Below, one piece after another: positions 8,395 through 18,113 of a DNA stretch of 64,000 bases (its first letter is position 1; every line of letters starts with the position of its first letter). The stretch covers positions 219,901-283,900 of the forward strand of contig NZ_JSYZ01000003.1 in NCBI RefSeq assembly GCF_001293465.1, given 5' to 3'. A model generated the notes under the pieces. It was given only the letters and a program-made list of their open reading frames with translations. It searched no databases and was not told the origin of the DNA. Position numbers and translations under genes: made by a program. This DNA comes from Pseudomonas asplenii (lineage in GTDB: Bacteria > Pseudomonadota > Gammaproteobacteria > Pseudomonadales > Pseudomonadaceae).

Positions 8395-8490
8395 GTAAAA
8401 AATAAAACACGCCCCGTTGAGTTCCTTTTACAAGGTGGTCGGTAACGCGGGGTGGAATGAATAGCTCTTCATTGCACAGGTAATCTCCCA

Positions 8491-9882
8491 ATGAGCGGTA
8501 CGCATAATTCCAACAATCTGGAGCAAGGGCTCAAACCCCGGCATGTGACGATGTTGTCGATCGCCGGGGTGATCGGCGCCGGGCTGTTCGTCGGTTCCGG
8601 GCATGCGATTGCCGAAGCGGGGCCGGCCGTGCTGATGGCCTATGCCGCAGCGGGTGCGCTGGTGGTACTGGTGATGCGGATGCTGGCCGAGATGGCCGTG
8701 GCCTCTCCCGATACCGGTTCCTTCTCGACCTACGCCGACCGCGCCATCGGGCACTGGGCCGGCTTCACCATCGGCTGGCTGTACTGGTGGTTCTGGGTGC
8801 TGGTGATTCCGCTGGAGGCCAACGCCGCCGCGACGATCCTGCATGCCTGGTTCCCCAATGTGGCGATCTGGGCCTTTACCCTGGTCATCACCCTGTTGCT
8901 GACCGCGACCAACCTGTTCAGCGTGAAGAACTACGGTGAGTTCGAGTTCTGGTTCGCTCTGGTCAAGGTGGTGGCAATCATCGGCTTCATCGCGCTGGGC
9001 GTGCTGGCGATCTTCGGCCTGCTGCCGACCAGCCAGGTCAGCGGCGTGTCGCATCTGGTCGACACCGTGGGTTTCCTGCCGAACGGCCTGGGGGCGGTGC
9101 TGGCAGCCATGCTGACCACCATGTTCTCGTTCATGGGTACCGAGATCGTGACCATTGCCGCTGCCGAATCGAAGGATCCGGGCAAGCAGATCTCCAAGGC
9201 CACCAATTCGGTGATCTGGCGGATCGGCCTGTTCTACCTGGTGTCGATCTTCATCGTGGTGTCGCTGGTGCCGTGGAATGACCCGAGCCTGGCGGCTGTC
9301 GGTTCCTACCAGACCGTGCTGGATCGCATGGGTATCCCGAACGCCAAGCTGATCGTCGACCTGGTGGTGCTGGTTGCCGTGACCAGTTGCCTGAACTCGG
9401 CCCTGTACACCGCTTCGCGGATGCTGTTCTCCCTGGGCAAGCGCGGTGATGCACCGGCGATGTCCAAGCGCACCAATGCCAGCGGCACGCCCTACTGGGC
9501 GGTGATGCTGTCGACCGGTGCGGCGTTCCTCGCGGTGTTCGCCAACTACGTTGCGCCGGCGGCGGTGTTCGAGTTCCTGCTGGCCAGTTCGGGCGCGATC
9601 GCGCTGCTGGTGTACCTGGTGATCGCCGTGTCGCAACTGCGCATGCGTCGTCAGCGGGTCGCCAAGGGCGAGACGATCGACTTCAAGATGTGGCTGTTCC
9701 CGGGCCTGACCTGGGCAGTGATCGCGTTCATCGTTGCGGTGTTGACGGTGATGCTGTTCCAGGACGCCCATCGCGTGGAAGTGCTGGCTACCGGTCTGCT
9801 GAGCATCCTGGTGGTGGCGGCGGGGCTGTTGGTGTCGCGTCGGCGTCGGCTGGAGAAGGCCGGGCGTGTGGTGCTGAACTAA
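8491..9882 (+). CDS. gabP: amino-acid permease, GABA permease-like
   Basis: This 463-aa APC-superfamily symporter has about twelve hydrophobic helices. The N-terminal GLKPRHVTMLSIAGVIGAGLF is the consensus amphipathic region of the amino-acid transporter family. The length is almost that of E. coli GabP (466 aa), and TGSFSTYADRAIGHWAGF and FGYFE-like helix 5 residues fit the GabP/AnsP subgroup. GABA is the most likely substrate, but closely related permeases carry proline or aromatic amino acids, so the symbol is tentative. It is monocistronic, with a sigma54-type promoter upstream. Confidence 0.75.
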   Translation: MSGTHNSNNLEQGLKPRHVTMLSIAGVIGAGLFVGSGHAIAEAGPAVLMAYAAAGALVVLVMRMLAEMAVASPDTGSFSTYADRAIGHWAGFTIGWLYWWFWVLVIPLEANAAATILHAWFPNVAIWAFTLVITLLLTATNLFSVKNYGEFEFWFALVKVVAIIGFIALGVLAIFGLLPTSQVSGVSHLVDTVGFLPNGLGAVLAAMLTTMFSFMGTEIVTIAAAESKDPGKQISKATNSVIWRIGLFYLVSIFIVVSLVPWNDPSLAAVGSYQTVLDRMGIPNAKLIVDLVVLVAVTSCLNSALYTASRMLFSLGKRGDAPAMSKRTNASGTPYWAVMLSTGAAFLAVFANYVAPAAVFEFLLASSGAIALLVYLVIAVSQLRMRRQRVAKGETIDFKMWLFPGLTWAVIAFIVAVLTVMLFQDAHRVEVLATGLLSILVVAAGLLVSRRRRLEKAGRVVLN

Positions 9883-9920
9883 GCGCACTGGCTTGCCTGG
9901 GCCCCTTGCCAGGGGCTCTG

Positions 9921-9946
9921 TCGCCAGCAGGCCGACCTGCTGGCGA
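9921..9946. terminator. long hairpin between convergent genes
   Basis: TCGCCAGCAGG-ccga-CCTGCTGGCGA is a perfect eleven-base-pair stem between the 3' ends of the permease and the small basic protein. A smaller GCCCCTTGCCAGGGGC hairpin lies just before it. Neither has a T-run, so 3'-end protection or Rho-assisted termination is as likely as intrinsic termination. Confidence 0.45.
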
Positions 9947-9987
9947 TGTCCCAGGAGCCCTGAAGGGCGCCTCTCCTACTCTGTGGT

Positions 9988-10383
9988 CTAGTGCAGGGCC
10001 TGCGAGGCTGCCACATAGTCGGCCTGGAAGGCCGGGCTCTCGATCCAGGCCAATGCGGCCTCTTCGGTGCATTCTGTGGACCACTGACGGTACTCGAGCA
10101 GCGCCGACAGGATGAAGTCCGTCGCACCCTCGTCACCCTCCTGTTCAACCACCAATTCCAGCAGCGGGTCTTCCAGGAAGACGCGGCACATGGCCTGCTG
10201 GCTGGTGGCTTCGGCGTCGCGCATTCTCTTGAACAGGTCGGTCAGGTCGACCGATTCGAGATCGATCCGATCGTCGTCCACCGGCAGCGACTCGGCCGGC
10301 TCGCTGGCGCGACGGACACGGTTCTGCTTGGCCTTGGCTTTCGCCCGTTGTGCGCGTTTGTGTTGCTTGTTCTGGGATGCCAT
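9988..10383 (-). CDS. conserved hypothetical protein with basic N-terminus
   Basis: This 131-aa protein has an N-terminal stretch very rich in Lys, Arg and Gln (about residues 4-26, including QNKQHKRAQRAKAKAKQNR) followed by an acidic, helical C-terminal body (DLESVDLTDLFKRMRDAEAT). No signal peptide or catalytic motif is seen. It is not a family I can name, but the codon use and start resemble its neighbours, so it is probably a real gene. The basic tail suggests nucleic-acid contact, which is speculation. Confidence 0.6.
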   Translation of the reverse strand: MASQNKQHKRAQRAKAKAKQNRVRRASEPAESLPVDDDRIDLESVDLTDLFKRMRDAEATSQQAMCRVFLEDPLLELVVEQEGDEGATDFILSALLEYRQWSTECTEEAALAWIESPAFQADYVAASQALH

Positions 10384-10469
10384 GGGCTGCGGTGCTTTGA
10401 AAAAGGGAACAAGCGCGAATTATCCCAGTGAACCGGGGGAATGCCAAAGTGCATTTTGTCGAGGGGGCA

Positions 10470-10739
10470 AGGTTGCTGGCGTTTCTGGCGCAGCAGCTTT
10501 TGAGTCGCCACCGCTCGCTCACGATCCAGCCCCGTGCGCAGCTCTTCCTCCGTTGGCAGTACCAGCTTGTACTTGCTGGCGAATAGTTGCTCATGTCCGT
10601 TGAGGGCCGAATAACGGACCAGCGACTCGTCTTTCTTCGAACACAGGATGATACGGACCGTCGGTCCGTCGTTCGGACGGTAGCGGGTCCAGCTCAATTC
10701 GTGGCGCAATGCGTCACACGTTGGGAAAGCTTTGTAGAA
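10470..10739 (-). pseudogene. collapsed DUF1016 (YhcG, PDDEXK nuclease) remnant
   Basis: The minus-strand frame reads FYKAFPTCDALRHELSWTRYR, which resembles the N-terminal DUF1016 segment '...LSWTHYRLL'. It runs straight into VRIILCSKKDESLVRYSALN and QLFASKYKLVLPTEEELR, the end of the C-terminal DUF1016 domain. About two hundred residues that normally lie between these parts, including the nuclease core, are missing. There is no credible start, and the frame runs on into the next gene without a family-like end. It lies between the small basic protein and tRNA-Phe. This looks like an internally deleted accessory gene. Confidence 0.75.
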
Positions 10740-10897
10740 GAGTCGCGATGAAGGGCGTGGTGATGCTGTCGGAAGCGCACAGCGTTGCGGAGCAGCCGGA
10801 AGCTGTCCTCAGGCGTTTTCCTGGCGTTGGTCGCGAAACCTCGGCAGGTTTCGTCGACGCTGATGTCAGAAGCCGACGCTAGCAAATTCCAGGCAAT

Positions 10898-10924
10898 AAA
10901 AAACCCGCACTGGGCGGGTTTTTT
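10898..10924 (-). terminator. rho-independent terminator after tRNA-Phe
   Basis: AAAAACCCGC-actg-GGCGGGTTTTTT is a GC stem flanked by an A-run and a T-run, 37 bp downstream of the tRNA 3' end on the minus strand. Because of the flanking runs it could act in both directions. Confidence 0.85.
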
Positions 10925-10960
10925 GTTTCAGCTGGCTTTGACACCACCTGAAGTAATAAG

Positions 10961-11036
10961 TGGTGCCCAGAGACGGAATCGAACCGCCGACACGGGGATT
11001 TTCAATCCCCTGCTCTACCGACTGAGCTATCTGGGC
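10961..11036 (-). tRNA. tRNA-Phe(GAA)
   Basis: On the minus strand it begins GCCCAGATAGCTCAGTCGG and ends TCTGGGC-A-CCA, with a complete seven-base-pair acceptor stem. The anticodon arm GGGGATTGAAAATCCCC contains GAA, and the T-arm GGTTCGATTCC is intact. The length is 76 nt including the encoded CCA. An intrinsic terminator follows. Its far side borders the DUF1016 remnant. Confidence 0.96.
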
Positions 11037-11139
11037 AACGGGGCGCATTAAAAGCGTTTTTCGAGGATGCGTCAAGCAAGATTTCAAAAAATTTTTAATT
11101 ATTACCGTCGCTTACGACTCAAGCCTCGAAAACACGGGA

Positions 11140-11412
11140 TCATTCAGCCGGTGGAACGTAGCCTTCGGCCTTGGCGTAATCCTCGCCGGAAAAGAACTTG
11201 TCCATCTCGCCCTGGATGTATTTGCGGTCGTCCGCATTCATCATGTTCAGGCGCTTCTCGTTGATCAGCAGGGTCTGGTGTTTCAGCCAGTCGCTCCAGG
11301 CCTTCTGGGAGACGTGGTCGAAAATGTCCTGGCCCTTGGCACCCGGATACGGTGGGCGATCCAGGCCTGGCAGTTCTTCGTGGTACTTGCGGCACATTAC
11401 GGTGCGGGTCAT
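11140..11412 (-). CDS. yggX: YggX, Fe(II)-trafficking / oxidative damage protection protein
   Basis: The 90-aa protein begins [21 protein letters not shown] and contains the conserved [17 protein letters not shown] segment of YggX. The single conserved Cys at position 7 is present. YggX protects iron-sulfur clusters from oxidants and is commonly encoded with mutY, whose product is an Fe-S enzyme. Its ATG overlaps the mutY stop (ATGA), so the two are coupled. Length and start match the family. Confidence 0.95.
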   Translation of the reverse strand: MTRTVMCRKYHEELPGLDRPPYPGAKGQDIFDHVSQKAWSDWLKHQTLLINEKRLNMMNADDRKYIQGEMDKFFSGEDYAKAEGYVPPAE

Positions 11413-12476
11413 GACGACTCTCCTGCATTCAAAACGTCGGCTGCGCGCTTGAGCAGCTTCTTCACCGGGGCAGCAAGGCCCAGGCGCGGCGGGGTGGCGA
11501 GGTTATACCAGAGCCAGTCGGCCTCGGCCACGTGATGGGCGGACTCCTCGACCCGCACCAGCCAGGGCTCGATATCCAGCTGGAAGTGGCTGAAGGTGTG
11601 GGTCAGGCCCGGCAGTGCCTGCTGCGGCCCCAGCTCCAGCGAGTGCTGCAGGGCCAGGTGCGGCAGGTCGTCCAGATCGTCCAGCTCCGGCAGGCTCCAC
11701 AAGCCGCCCCAGAGGCCGCTGGACGGCCTGCGGTAAAGCAGGATGGCGCCTTCGCGGTTGGCCAGCAGCGGCATCAGCGTGCGCTTCTGTGGCACGCTCT
11801 TGCGCGGCTTGGGGATCGGGTAGCGGGTCTCCAGGCCGTACTTGTGGGCTTCGCAACCGCTCTCCAGGGGGCAGAGCAGGCAACTGGGCCTGCTGCGGGT
11901 ACACAGCGTCGCACCGAGGTCCATCATCGCCTGGGTGTAGTGGTTGACCCGGGTCTGCGGCGTGAACAGCTCGGCGTTGGCCCACAGCTGTTTCGCCACC
12001 TTGGGCTCGCCCGGGTAGCCCTCCTGGGCGGTGTAGCGGGCCAGCACGCGCTTGACGTTGCCGTCGAGGATCGGTGCGCGGATGCCCATGCTGATACTGG
12101 CGATGGCCCCGGCGGTGGAGCGGCCGATGCCTGGCAGCTCGGTGAGCTTCTCGACATCCCGCGGGAATTCGCCGCCATGTTCGGCGACGACGATCTTCGC
12201 GGTCTTCTGCAGGTTGCGCGCCCGGGTGTAGTAGCCCAGGCCGGTCCACAGGTGCAGCACTTCATCTTCCGGCGCGGCCGCCAGGGCTTCGACGGTCGGC
12301 AATGAAGCCATGAACCGGTCGAAGTAGTTCAGCACGGTGCTGACCTGGGTCTGCTGCAACATGATTTCCGACACCCATACCCGGTAAGGGTTGATGTCCT
12401 GCTGCCAGGGCAGGTCATGACGGCCGTGGCGGTCGTACCAGTCCAGCACCGCCGTGGAAAACTGCTCGGCTCTCAT
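11409..12476 (-). CDS. mutY: adenine DNA glycosylase MutY
   Basis: This 355-aa enzyme removes adenine mispaired with 8-oxoguanine. Catalytic Glu37 is in [11 protein letters not shown]. The helix-hairpin-helix reads [15 protein letters not shown] at about 111-125, and the catalytic Asp138 is in PILDGNVKR. The 4Fe-4S cysteines are at 192, 199, 202 and 208 (C-x6-C-x2-C-x5-C). A C-terminal NUDIX-like domain for 8-oxoG recognition follows after about residue 230. It overlaps both yggX downstream and the asmA-like gene upstream by four bases. Confidence 0.97.
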   Translation of the reverse strand: MRAEQFSTAVLDWYDRHGRHDLPWQQDINPYRVWVSEIMLQQTQVSTVLNYFDRFMASLPTVEALAAAPEDEVLHLWTGLGYYTRARNLQKTAKIVVAEHGGEFPRDVEKLTELPGIGRSTAGAIASISMGIRAPILDGNVKRVLARYTAQEGYPGEPKVAKQLWANAELFTPQTRVNHYTQAMMDLGATLCTRSRPSCLLCPLESGCEAHKYGLETRYPIPKPRKSVPQKRTLMPLLANREGAILLYRRPSSGLWGGLWSLPELDDLDDLPHLALQHSLELGPQQALPGLTHTFSHFQLDIEPWLVRVEESAHHVAEADWLWYNLATPPRLGLAAPVKKLLKRAADVLNAGESS

Positions 12477-14695
12477 CGTTTGAACAGCCCCTTGATCGCG
12501 TTCTTCAGTTCCGGGCTGACCTTGTCGCCGAGTTTCTCGTCGATCTTTTCGCTCAGCTTGTTACCGGCCGCACGTGCGGCCACCTGGCCGAGGCCGTCCT
12601 TGTCGATGCGGCAGGCCTTGGCGCCCAGCTCCAGCGGACCGCGGCAGCGCAACGGCCACTCGATGTCGGCGAAATTCTCGCCGACCTGGCAGGCCGGGTC
12701 CGGCATGTCGCTCTTGTCGCCCTCGACGATGACGCCGATGCGGTGGTCCATGCCCAGCACCCGCAGGTCGATGTCGCCGTTGCCGTTGACGGTCAGGCCG
12801 GGGATGCGGACTTTCAGGTCGGGGTTGCTGGCGACGCCATTGCGGATACTCAGGCTGCCCTTGAGTTCCTGGAATGGAGTGTCCTTGCCGCGCGGTTCGC
12901 TGCTCAGGGTCTTGCGGTTGAGCAGGGCGATACCGGTGCAGAGCTGCTGTTCCAGGTTGGCGTTGAGCAGCACGCCGTTGTTGAGGACGAAACTGGCGGT
13001 GCCGTTGAGGCTGTCGACCAGCGCCTTTTCGCTGTTGCCGGTACCGCTCAGGTTGCTGTCGAGGGTGATCGCGCCCTTGATCGGCGGCTTCTGTCCCTGG
13101 GCCTGCAACACGCGTTCGACCGGCACCCGGTTCAGCCGGGTCTGCAGGTTCAGTCGCGGTGTGTCATTGCGGGCATCGAGACTGCCCTTGCTGTCGAAAC
13201 TGCCGTTGTAGAGCTCGCCGCGCAGGCTGGCGAGGGTCAGCAGGCCACCCTGCCCGGTGGCCTTGAGGGCGGCGTTGTCGATCGGCAGCTTCTTCAGGGT
13301 CAGTTGGTCGAAGCTCAGGTCGGCGTCCAGGTCGAGGCTGCGCAGGCGCTCGATCGGCAGCAGCCGGTCGTTGCTCCAGGCACCCTTGGTTGGTGAGTCG
13401 GGCAGCGGCGTGGTGCCGCCGACGGCATTCGCTTCGCTGCTCTGGACTTCGGCCTGGCGCGCCTTCGAGGCGCTGTCGGCATCGGCCGACTTCGCCGGCA
13501 GGTAGCGGTCGGCGTCGAACTTGTCGCCCTTGAGCTGTACGCGCAGGGCCTGCTTGGCGAAGTCTTCGACGGCAACGCGGCCGCTGAAGGTGCTGTCGTC
13601 GAGTTTCAGGTTGATGTTGTTCAGTTCCAGGCTGCTCGGCGTGCCGCTCAGGCGGGTCACCAGCTCGACCTTGCTCAGGCTGCCATCGGCCACCGGTGGC
13701 AGTGGCTGGCCGATGCTGTCGAGGAACTTCATCAGGTCGAACTGGGCAATCGACAGGCCGCCACTGACCTGCGGGGTCTTGTCGAGGTCACGGGCCTTGA
13801 GTTCGCCGATGGCGCGCAACTGGTTGGCCGACAGCTTGAGGCTGGTCCACTCGGCGATATTGGCGGCCATGTCCACCAGCAACTGCCCCTGCATCGAGAA
13901 GGTCAGGCTCTTGCCCTGCAGCGGATCGCCCGAGGCTTCGCCGCTCAGGCGCATGTCTTCGAACTGGTAGCGCTTGAGGGCGCGGTCGAAGCGCAGGTTG
14001 CCGCCCAGTTCGGTCCGGGCCCGCAGTACCGGCTGGTTGGTGCCGAAGAACGCCGTCAGCTTGACCGCGATTTCCTTGCCTTCATGAACCGGTCCGGTGC
14101 TCAGCTGGATGCTTTCCGAGGTGATCTGGCGACCGGTCTTCTCATCGTTGAATTCGACCCGGGCGTTGTTCACCGTCAGGCTGTCGATGTCCATGCGGAT
14201 CGGCTGCGAGGGCTTTTCGGCCTCGGCACTGCCGCCACCCTGTGACGTGCCGGTGGCCTGTTCCGCCGTGCCGGCCGCTGTCGCGCTCGGCAACGGCCGA
14301 CCGATATCTTCCCAGTTGCCGTGGCCGTCCTTGTCGCGGTTGAGCATCAGGTTCAGGCCCTCGACGCGCACGTCGCTCATCTGCACTTCGCGGCGCAGCA
14401 GTGGCAGGACACGCACCGACAGGCCGAGCATCTGCAGATCGGCGAACGGTTTGCTCGGGTTGTTCAGGGTCGCCACGCTGGCGTCATGCAGTTCCAGGCC
14501 CAGCCACGGGAACAGGCTCCAGCCGATGTCACCATTGAGGGTCAGCTCGATGTGGGCCTTGTCGCGGGCTATCTGGCGAATCTCGTTCTTGTAGTCGTTG
14601 GGATCGAACCAGTGGGTGAGCGCGAAGCCCAGCGCCACGATGATCAGCAACAGTCCGAGAAGTACCAGACCCAGGATTTTGCCGAACGCTTTCAT
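12473..14695 (-). CDS. AsmA family envelope protein
   Basis: This 740-aa protein has one N-terminal membrane anchor (about residues 5-27) followed by a long periplasmic region. The AsmA N-terminal domain is recognisable in [18 protein letters not shown] and [17 protein letters not shown], and the conserved C-terminal AsmA part includes [18 protein letters not shown]. AsmA-like proteins are proposed to shuttle phospholipid or modulate outer-membrane assembly. It is the first gene of the asmA-mutY-yggX unit, joined to mutY by ATGA. The symbol is left open because Pseudomonas encodes several AsmA paralogues. Confidence 0.88.
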   Translation of the reverse strand: MKAFGKILGLVLLGLLLIIVALGFALTHWFDPNDYKNEIRQIARDKAHIELTLNGDIGWSLFPWLGLELHDASVATLNNPSKPFADLQMLGLSVRVLPLLRREVQMSDVRVEGLNLMLNRDKDGHGNWEDIGRPLPSATAAGTAEQATGTSQGGGSAEAEKPSQPIRMDIDSLTVNNARVEFNDEKTGRQITSESIQLSTGPVHEGKEIAVKLTAFFGTNQPVLRARTELGGNLRFDRALKRYQFEDMRLSGEASGDPLQGKSLTFSMQGQLLVDMAANIAEWTSLKLSANQLRAIGELKARDLDKTPQVSGGLSIAQFDLMKFLDSIGQPLPPVADGSLSKVELVTRLSGTPSSLELNNINLKLDDSTFSGRVAVEDFAKQALRVQLKGDKFDADRYLPAKSADADSASKARQAEVQSSEANAVGGTTPLPDSPTKGAWSNDRLLPIERLRSLDLDADLSFDQLTLKKLPIDNAALKATGQGGLLTLASLRGELYNGSFDSKGSLDARNDTPRLNLQTRLNRVPVERVLQAQGQKPPIKGAITLDSNLSGTGNSEKALVDSLNGTASFVLNNGVLLNANLEQQLCTGIALLNRKTLSSEPRGKDTPFQELKGSLSIRNGVASNPDLKVRIPGLTVNGNGDIDLRVLGMDHRIGVIVEGDKSDMPDPACQVGENFADIEWPLRCRGPLELGAKACRIDKDGLGQVAARAAGNKLSEKIDEKLGDKVSPELKNAIKGLFKR

Positions 14696-15084
14696 GGGCG
14701 AATCCTTGTGTTGAGTCGAATTTGAAGTCAGCTGGCGAGTATAACGCTACGAGCATGCTCGGTTGGCGCTAGGTTGTTGACGATTGTGACTCGCCCGGAG
14801 CATCTGTGGGCGTCATCGCCAGCCCGCCCGCTCGCGCAAGGGGAGAGCAAAATCATTTCCCGCGGAGCGGAAGTGGCACTGCGGTGCAGTTTGATTGCAA
14901 AAGACGATATCAGTTTGCTTTATCTGTAACGCGCAAGTGGTAATCTCTCGCAGTTCGCCTGTCTTTCTGCGGCCTATTGTCGCGTTTCGGAGCTTCATTT
15001 CAATAAAACGACCACGCCTGCGTGCACGAAGGTTGGGAATGAGGTGTGTCCGGCGGACCACAATTCCAATGGGGGAAAACACCA
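14696..15084. other. intergenic region between asmA-like and MFS genes
   Basis: This 389-bp region separates divergent genes and so must hold both promoters. TGGCACTGCGGTGC near 14874 looks like a sigma54 element, but its GG-GC spacing is nine rather than ten, so it was not called. I see no convincing operator or structured RNA here. Confidence 0.4.
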
Positions 15085-16746
15085 ATGAGCACTAGCATTA
15101 CGGCGGGCAGCCTTGCCGCCGAGCCGGCGTTCCTGTCCAAGGAACGCATCATCGCCAAGCCCGGTTTCAACCGCTGGCTGGTTCCACCGGCCGCCCTGGC
15201 CATTCACCTGTGCATCGGCATGGCCTATGGCTTCTCGGTGTTCTGGCTGCCACTGTCCAAGGCCCTGGGCATCACCGCCCCGGTCACCTGTGGGGCGGAT
15301 ATCGGCTTTTTCGAGCAGGTGTTCTCGTCGCAATGCGACTGGCCGATCTCGATGCTCGGCTGGATCTACACCCTGTTCTTCATCTTCCTCGGCTGCTCGG
15401 CGGCGATCTGGGGTGGCTGGCTGGAGCACGCCGGGCCGCGCAAGGCCGGTGTGGTTTCGGCGCTGTGCTGGTGCGGCGGCCTGCTGATTTCCGCGCTGGG
15501 CATCCATACCCATCAGATCTGGCTGATGTGGCTCGGTTCGGGCGTGATCGGCGGTATCGGCCTGGGCCTGGGCTACATCTCGCCGGTCTCGACCCTGATC
15601 AAGTGGTTCCCGGACAAGCGTGGCATGGCTACCGGCATGGCGATCATGGGCTTCGGTGGTGGTGCGATGGTCGGTGCGCCGCTGGCGACCGCGCTGATGG
15701 GCCACTTCGCTTCGCCGACCAGTGTCGGCGTGTGGCAGAGCTTCGTCGCGATGGCGGCGATCTACTTCGTCTTCATGATCGGCGGTGCTCTGGCCTACCG
15801 CGTGCCGCCAACCGGCTGGAAGCCCGAGGGCTGGACCGCGCCGGCGAAGAAGACCAGCAACGCGATGATCACCAACCGCCACGTGCATGTGAACGTGGCC
15901 TGGAAAACCCCGCAGTTCCGCCTGGTGTGGCTGGTACTGTGCCTGAACGTTTCCGCCGGCATCGGCATCCTTGGCATGGCTTCGCCGCTGCTGCAGGAAG
16001 TGTTCGCCGGCAAGCTGCTGGGTAACGACCTGAGCTTCAGCCAGCTGGACGCCACGCAACTGGCGCAGATTGCCGCGATCGCCGCCGGCTTCACCGGCCT
16101 GCTGAGCCTGTTCAACATCGGTGGCCGGTTCTTCTGGGCCTCGTTCTCCGACTACATCGGCCGCAAGGCGACCTACTTCGTGTTCTTCGCTCTGGGCTTC
16201 GCGCTCTACGCCTCGGTACCGAGCCTCGGTCACCTGGGCAGCGTCGCGCTGTTCGTGGCGGCATTCTGCGTGGTCCTGTCGATGTACGGCGGCGGTTTCG
16301 CCACGGTGCCGGCCTACCTGGCGGACCTGTTCGGCACGCAGATGGTCGGTGCGATCCACGGTCGCCTGCTGACCGCCTGGGCCGCGGCCGGCGTGCTCGG
16401 TCCGGTGCTGGTGAACTACCTGCGCGAGTACCAGTTGAGCATCGGTGTACCGCGGGCTGCCGCCTACGACATCACCCTGTACATTCTCGCCGGCCTGCTG
16501 GTGCTGGGTTTCATCTGCAACCTGCTGGTGCGTCCGGTGGCCGACAAGTACTTCATGACCGACGCCGAACTGGCCGCCGAACAGGCGCTGGGTCATGACA
16601 AGGGCGCCGATGGCAGCACCGTGCTGGAGTGGAAAGCCGCACCGGGCAGCAAGCCCCTGGCGATTGCCGCCTGGCTGGTGGTGGGCATTCCGCTGGCCTG
16701 GGGTGTCTGGATCACCCTGCAAAAGACTGCCGTACTGTTCCACTAA
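15085..16746 (+). CDS. OFA-family (oxalate/formate antiporter-like) MFS transporter
   Basis: This 553-aa transporter has twelve MFS helices with the loop 2-3 motif reading EHAGPRKAGVV and loop 8-9 SDYIGRKATYFVF. GLGYISPVSTLIKWFPDKRG is the OFA-family signature around helix 5. After the normal end it has an additional hydrophobic segment (IAAWLVVGIPLAWGVWITL, about residues 527-545). In other bacteria a similar short membrane protein is encoded separately as a small subunit of such transporters, so this may be a natural fusion. The ATG at 15085 is preferred over an in-frame codon at 15046. The substrate is probably a small carboxylate, but it is unproven. Confidence 0.82.
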   Translation: MSTSITAGSLAAEPAFLSKERIIAKPGFNRWLVPPAALAIHLCIGMAYGFSVFWLPLSKALGITAPVTCGADIGFFEQVFSSQCDWPISMLGWIYTLFFIFLGCSAAIWGGWLEHAGPRKAGVVSALCWCGGLLISALGIHTHQIWLMWLGSGVIGGIGLGLGYISPVSTLIKWFPDKRGMATGMAIMGFGGGAMVGAPLATALMGHFASPTSVGVWQSFVAMAAIYFVFMIGGALAYRVPPTGWKPEGWTAPAKKTSNAMITNRHVHVNVAWKTPQFRLVWLVLCLNVSAGIGILGMASPLLQEVFAGKLLGNDLSFSQLDATQLAQIAAIAAGFTGLLSLFNIGGRFFWASFSDYIGRKATYFVFFALGFALYASVPSLGHLGSVALFVAAFCVVLSMYGGGFATVPAYLADLFGTQMVGAIHGRLLTAWAAAGVLGPVLVNYLREYQLSIGVPRAAAYDITLYILAGLLVLGFICNLLVRPVADKYFMTDAELAAEQALGHDKGADGSTVLEWKAAPGSKPLAIAAWLVVGIPLAWGVWITLQKTAVLFH

Positions 16747-16768
16747 GCGGTTGTCCTGACAGGTATAG

Positions 16769-16799
16769 CCCTGACGGTGCTGGTTTCAGCCCGTCAGGG
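16769..16799 (+). terminator. hairpin after the MFS gene
   Basis: CCCTGACGG at 16769-16777 pairs perfectly with CCGTCAGGG at 16791-16799, 23 bp after the transporter stop. There is no downstream T-run. It is most likely a 3'-end structure separating this gene from the his operon. Confidence 0.5.
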
Positions 16800-16837
16800 A
16801 ACTCACCTTCCATGTTTCTGTTTGCCGTCCGCACGCC

Positions 16838-16843
16838 TATAAT
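16838..16843 (+). promoter_or_regulatory. -10 box of the hisB operon promoter
   Basis: A perfect TATAAT lies 38 bp before the hisB ATG. The matching -35 is weak (TTTCTG at 16815-16820 with 17-bp spacing), so the strength of the promoter is uncertain. No histidine leader peptide or attenuator is visible. Confidence 0.55.
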
Positions 16844-16881
16844 GATCGCCTTTTTCGCCCAATGATTTTGCGGAGCTGGTG

Positions 16882-17475
16882 ATGGCCGAACGTAAGGCGT
16901 CCGTCGAGCGCGACACCCTGGAAACCCAGATCAAAGCCTCGATCAACCTGGATGGCACCGGAAAGGCTCGATTTGATATCGGTGTGCCTTTTCTTGAACA
17001 CATGCTCGACCAGATCGCCCGTCACGGGCTGATCGACCTGGATATCGAAAGCAAGGGCGACCTGCATATCGACGACCACCACACCGTGGAAGACGTCGGT
17101 ATCACCCTCGGCCAGGCCTTCACCAAGGCCATCGGCGACAAGAAGGGCATCCGCCGCTACGGCCATGCCTATGTGCCGCTGGACGAAGCGCTGTCGCGCG
17201 TGGTCATCGATTTCTCCGGCCGTCCCGGCCTGCAGATGCACGTGCCGTTCACCCGCGCCACCGTGGGCGGTTTCGACGTCGACCTGTTCCAGGAGTTCTT
17301 CCAGGGCTTCGTCAACCACGCCAACGTCACCCTGCACATCGACAACCTGCGCGGGCACAACACCCATCACCAGATCGAAACCGTCTTCAAGGCCTTCGGC
17401 CGCGCCCTGCGCATGGCCGTCGAGCTGGATGACCGCATGGCCGGGCAGATGCCCTCCACCAAGGGCGTGCTCTGA
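16882..17475 (+). CDS. hisB: imidazoleglycerol-phosphate dehydratase
   Basis: This 197-aa enzyme catalyses the sixth step of histidine synthesis (imidazoleglycerol phosphate to imidazole-acetol phosphate). Metal-binding motifs are visible as [25 protein letters not shown] and, in the second half, [11 protein letters not shown] and GHNTHHQIE. It is the monofunctional form, without the phosphatase domain of enteric HisB. The ATG at 16882 is chosen over the overlapping GTG one codon upstream, and CGGAG lies at 16871-16875. Its stop overlaps hisH (TGATG). Confidence 0.97.
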   Translation: MAERKASVERDTLETQIKASINLDGTGKARFDIGVPFLEHMLDQIARHGLIDLDIESKGDLHIDDHHTVEDVGITLGQAFTKAIGDKKGIRRYGHAYVPLDEALSRVVIDFSGRPGLQMHVPFTRATVGGFDVDLFQEFFQGFVNHANVTLHIDNLRGHNTHHQIETVFKAFGRALRMAVELDDRMAGQMPSTKGVL

Positions 17476-18113
17476 TGCAGACAGTGGCGGTTATCGATTA
17501 CGGCATGGGCAACCTGCACTCGGTGGGCAAGGCCCTCGAGCACGTCGGTGCCGGCAAGGTGCTGATCACCAGCGACGCGGCGGTGATTCGCGAGGCGGAC
17601 CGGGTGGTTTTCCCCGGCGTCGGCGCAATTCGCGACTGCATGGCGGAGATTCGTCGCCTGGGCTTCGACTCGCTGGTGCATGAAGTCAGCCAGGACCGGC
17701 CGTTCCTCGGCATCTGCGTAGGCATGCAGGCCTTGCTCGATCGCAGCGAGGAGAACGAGGGCGTCGACTGCATCGGCCTGTTCCCCGGCCAGGTGAAGTT
17801 CTTCGGCAAGGACCTGCAGGAAGACGGCGCGCACCTGAAGGTCCCGCACATGGGCTGGAACGAAGTGAAGCAGGCGGTGGATCACCCCCTGTGGCACAAC
17901 ATTCCGGACCTGGCACGGTTCTATTTCGTGCACAGCTACTACATCGCCGCCGGCAATCCGCGGCAGGTGGTGGGCAACGGTCACTACGGTGTCGATTTCG
18001 CCGCGGCGCTGGCCGATGGCTCGCGTTTCGCCGTGCAGTTCCACCCGGAGAAGAGCCACACCCATGGCCTGCAGTTGCTGCAGAACTTCGCTGCCTGGGA
18101 CGGCCGTTGGTAA
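17475..18113 (+). CDS. hisH: imidazole glycerol phosphate synthase, glutaminase subunit
   Basis: This 212-aa class I glutamine amidotransferase supplies ammonia to HisF. The nucleophile Cys81 is in [12 protein letters not shown], and the catalytic His190 and Glu192 are in VQFHPEKS. The oxyanion segment [13 protein letters not shown] is also intact. The start codon overlaps the hisB stop, and its own stop overlaps the next small gene (TAATG), so the run hisB-hisH-DUF2164 is translationally coupled. Confidence 0.97.
   Translation: MQTVAVIDYGMGNLHSVGKALEHVGAGKVLITSDAAVIREADRVVFPGVGAIRDCMAEIRRLGFDSLVHEVSQDRPFLGICVGMQALLDRSEENEGVDCIGLFPGQVKFFGKDLQEDGAHLKVPHMGWNEVKQAVDHPLWHNIPDLARFYFVHSYYIAAGNPRQVVGNGHYGVDFAAALADGSRFAVQFHPEKSHTHGLQLLQNFAAWDGRW

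Larger units (their letters stand above)
7959..8490. other. divergent control region, HisP-type operon and gabP-like gene
   Basis: This 532-bp gene-free region separates two divergent amino-acid transport units. Toward gabP it holds a GC-rich hairpin (8352-8366) and a sigma54-like promoter (8379-8394), described separately. Nothing else in it could be assigned, and the promoter for the leftward ABC operon was not recognised. Confidence 0.6.

Noticed and set aside
10694..10885. Small minus-strand frame upstream of the DUF1016 remnant
   Set aside because: No family similarity was recognised and it has no ribosome site; probably non-coding scar sequence.
14874..14887. sigma54 promoter before the MFS transporter
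   Set aside because: GG and GC are nine bases apart instead of ten, a spacing that normally abolishes function.
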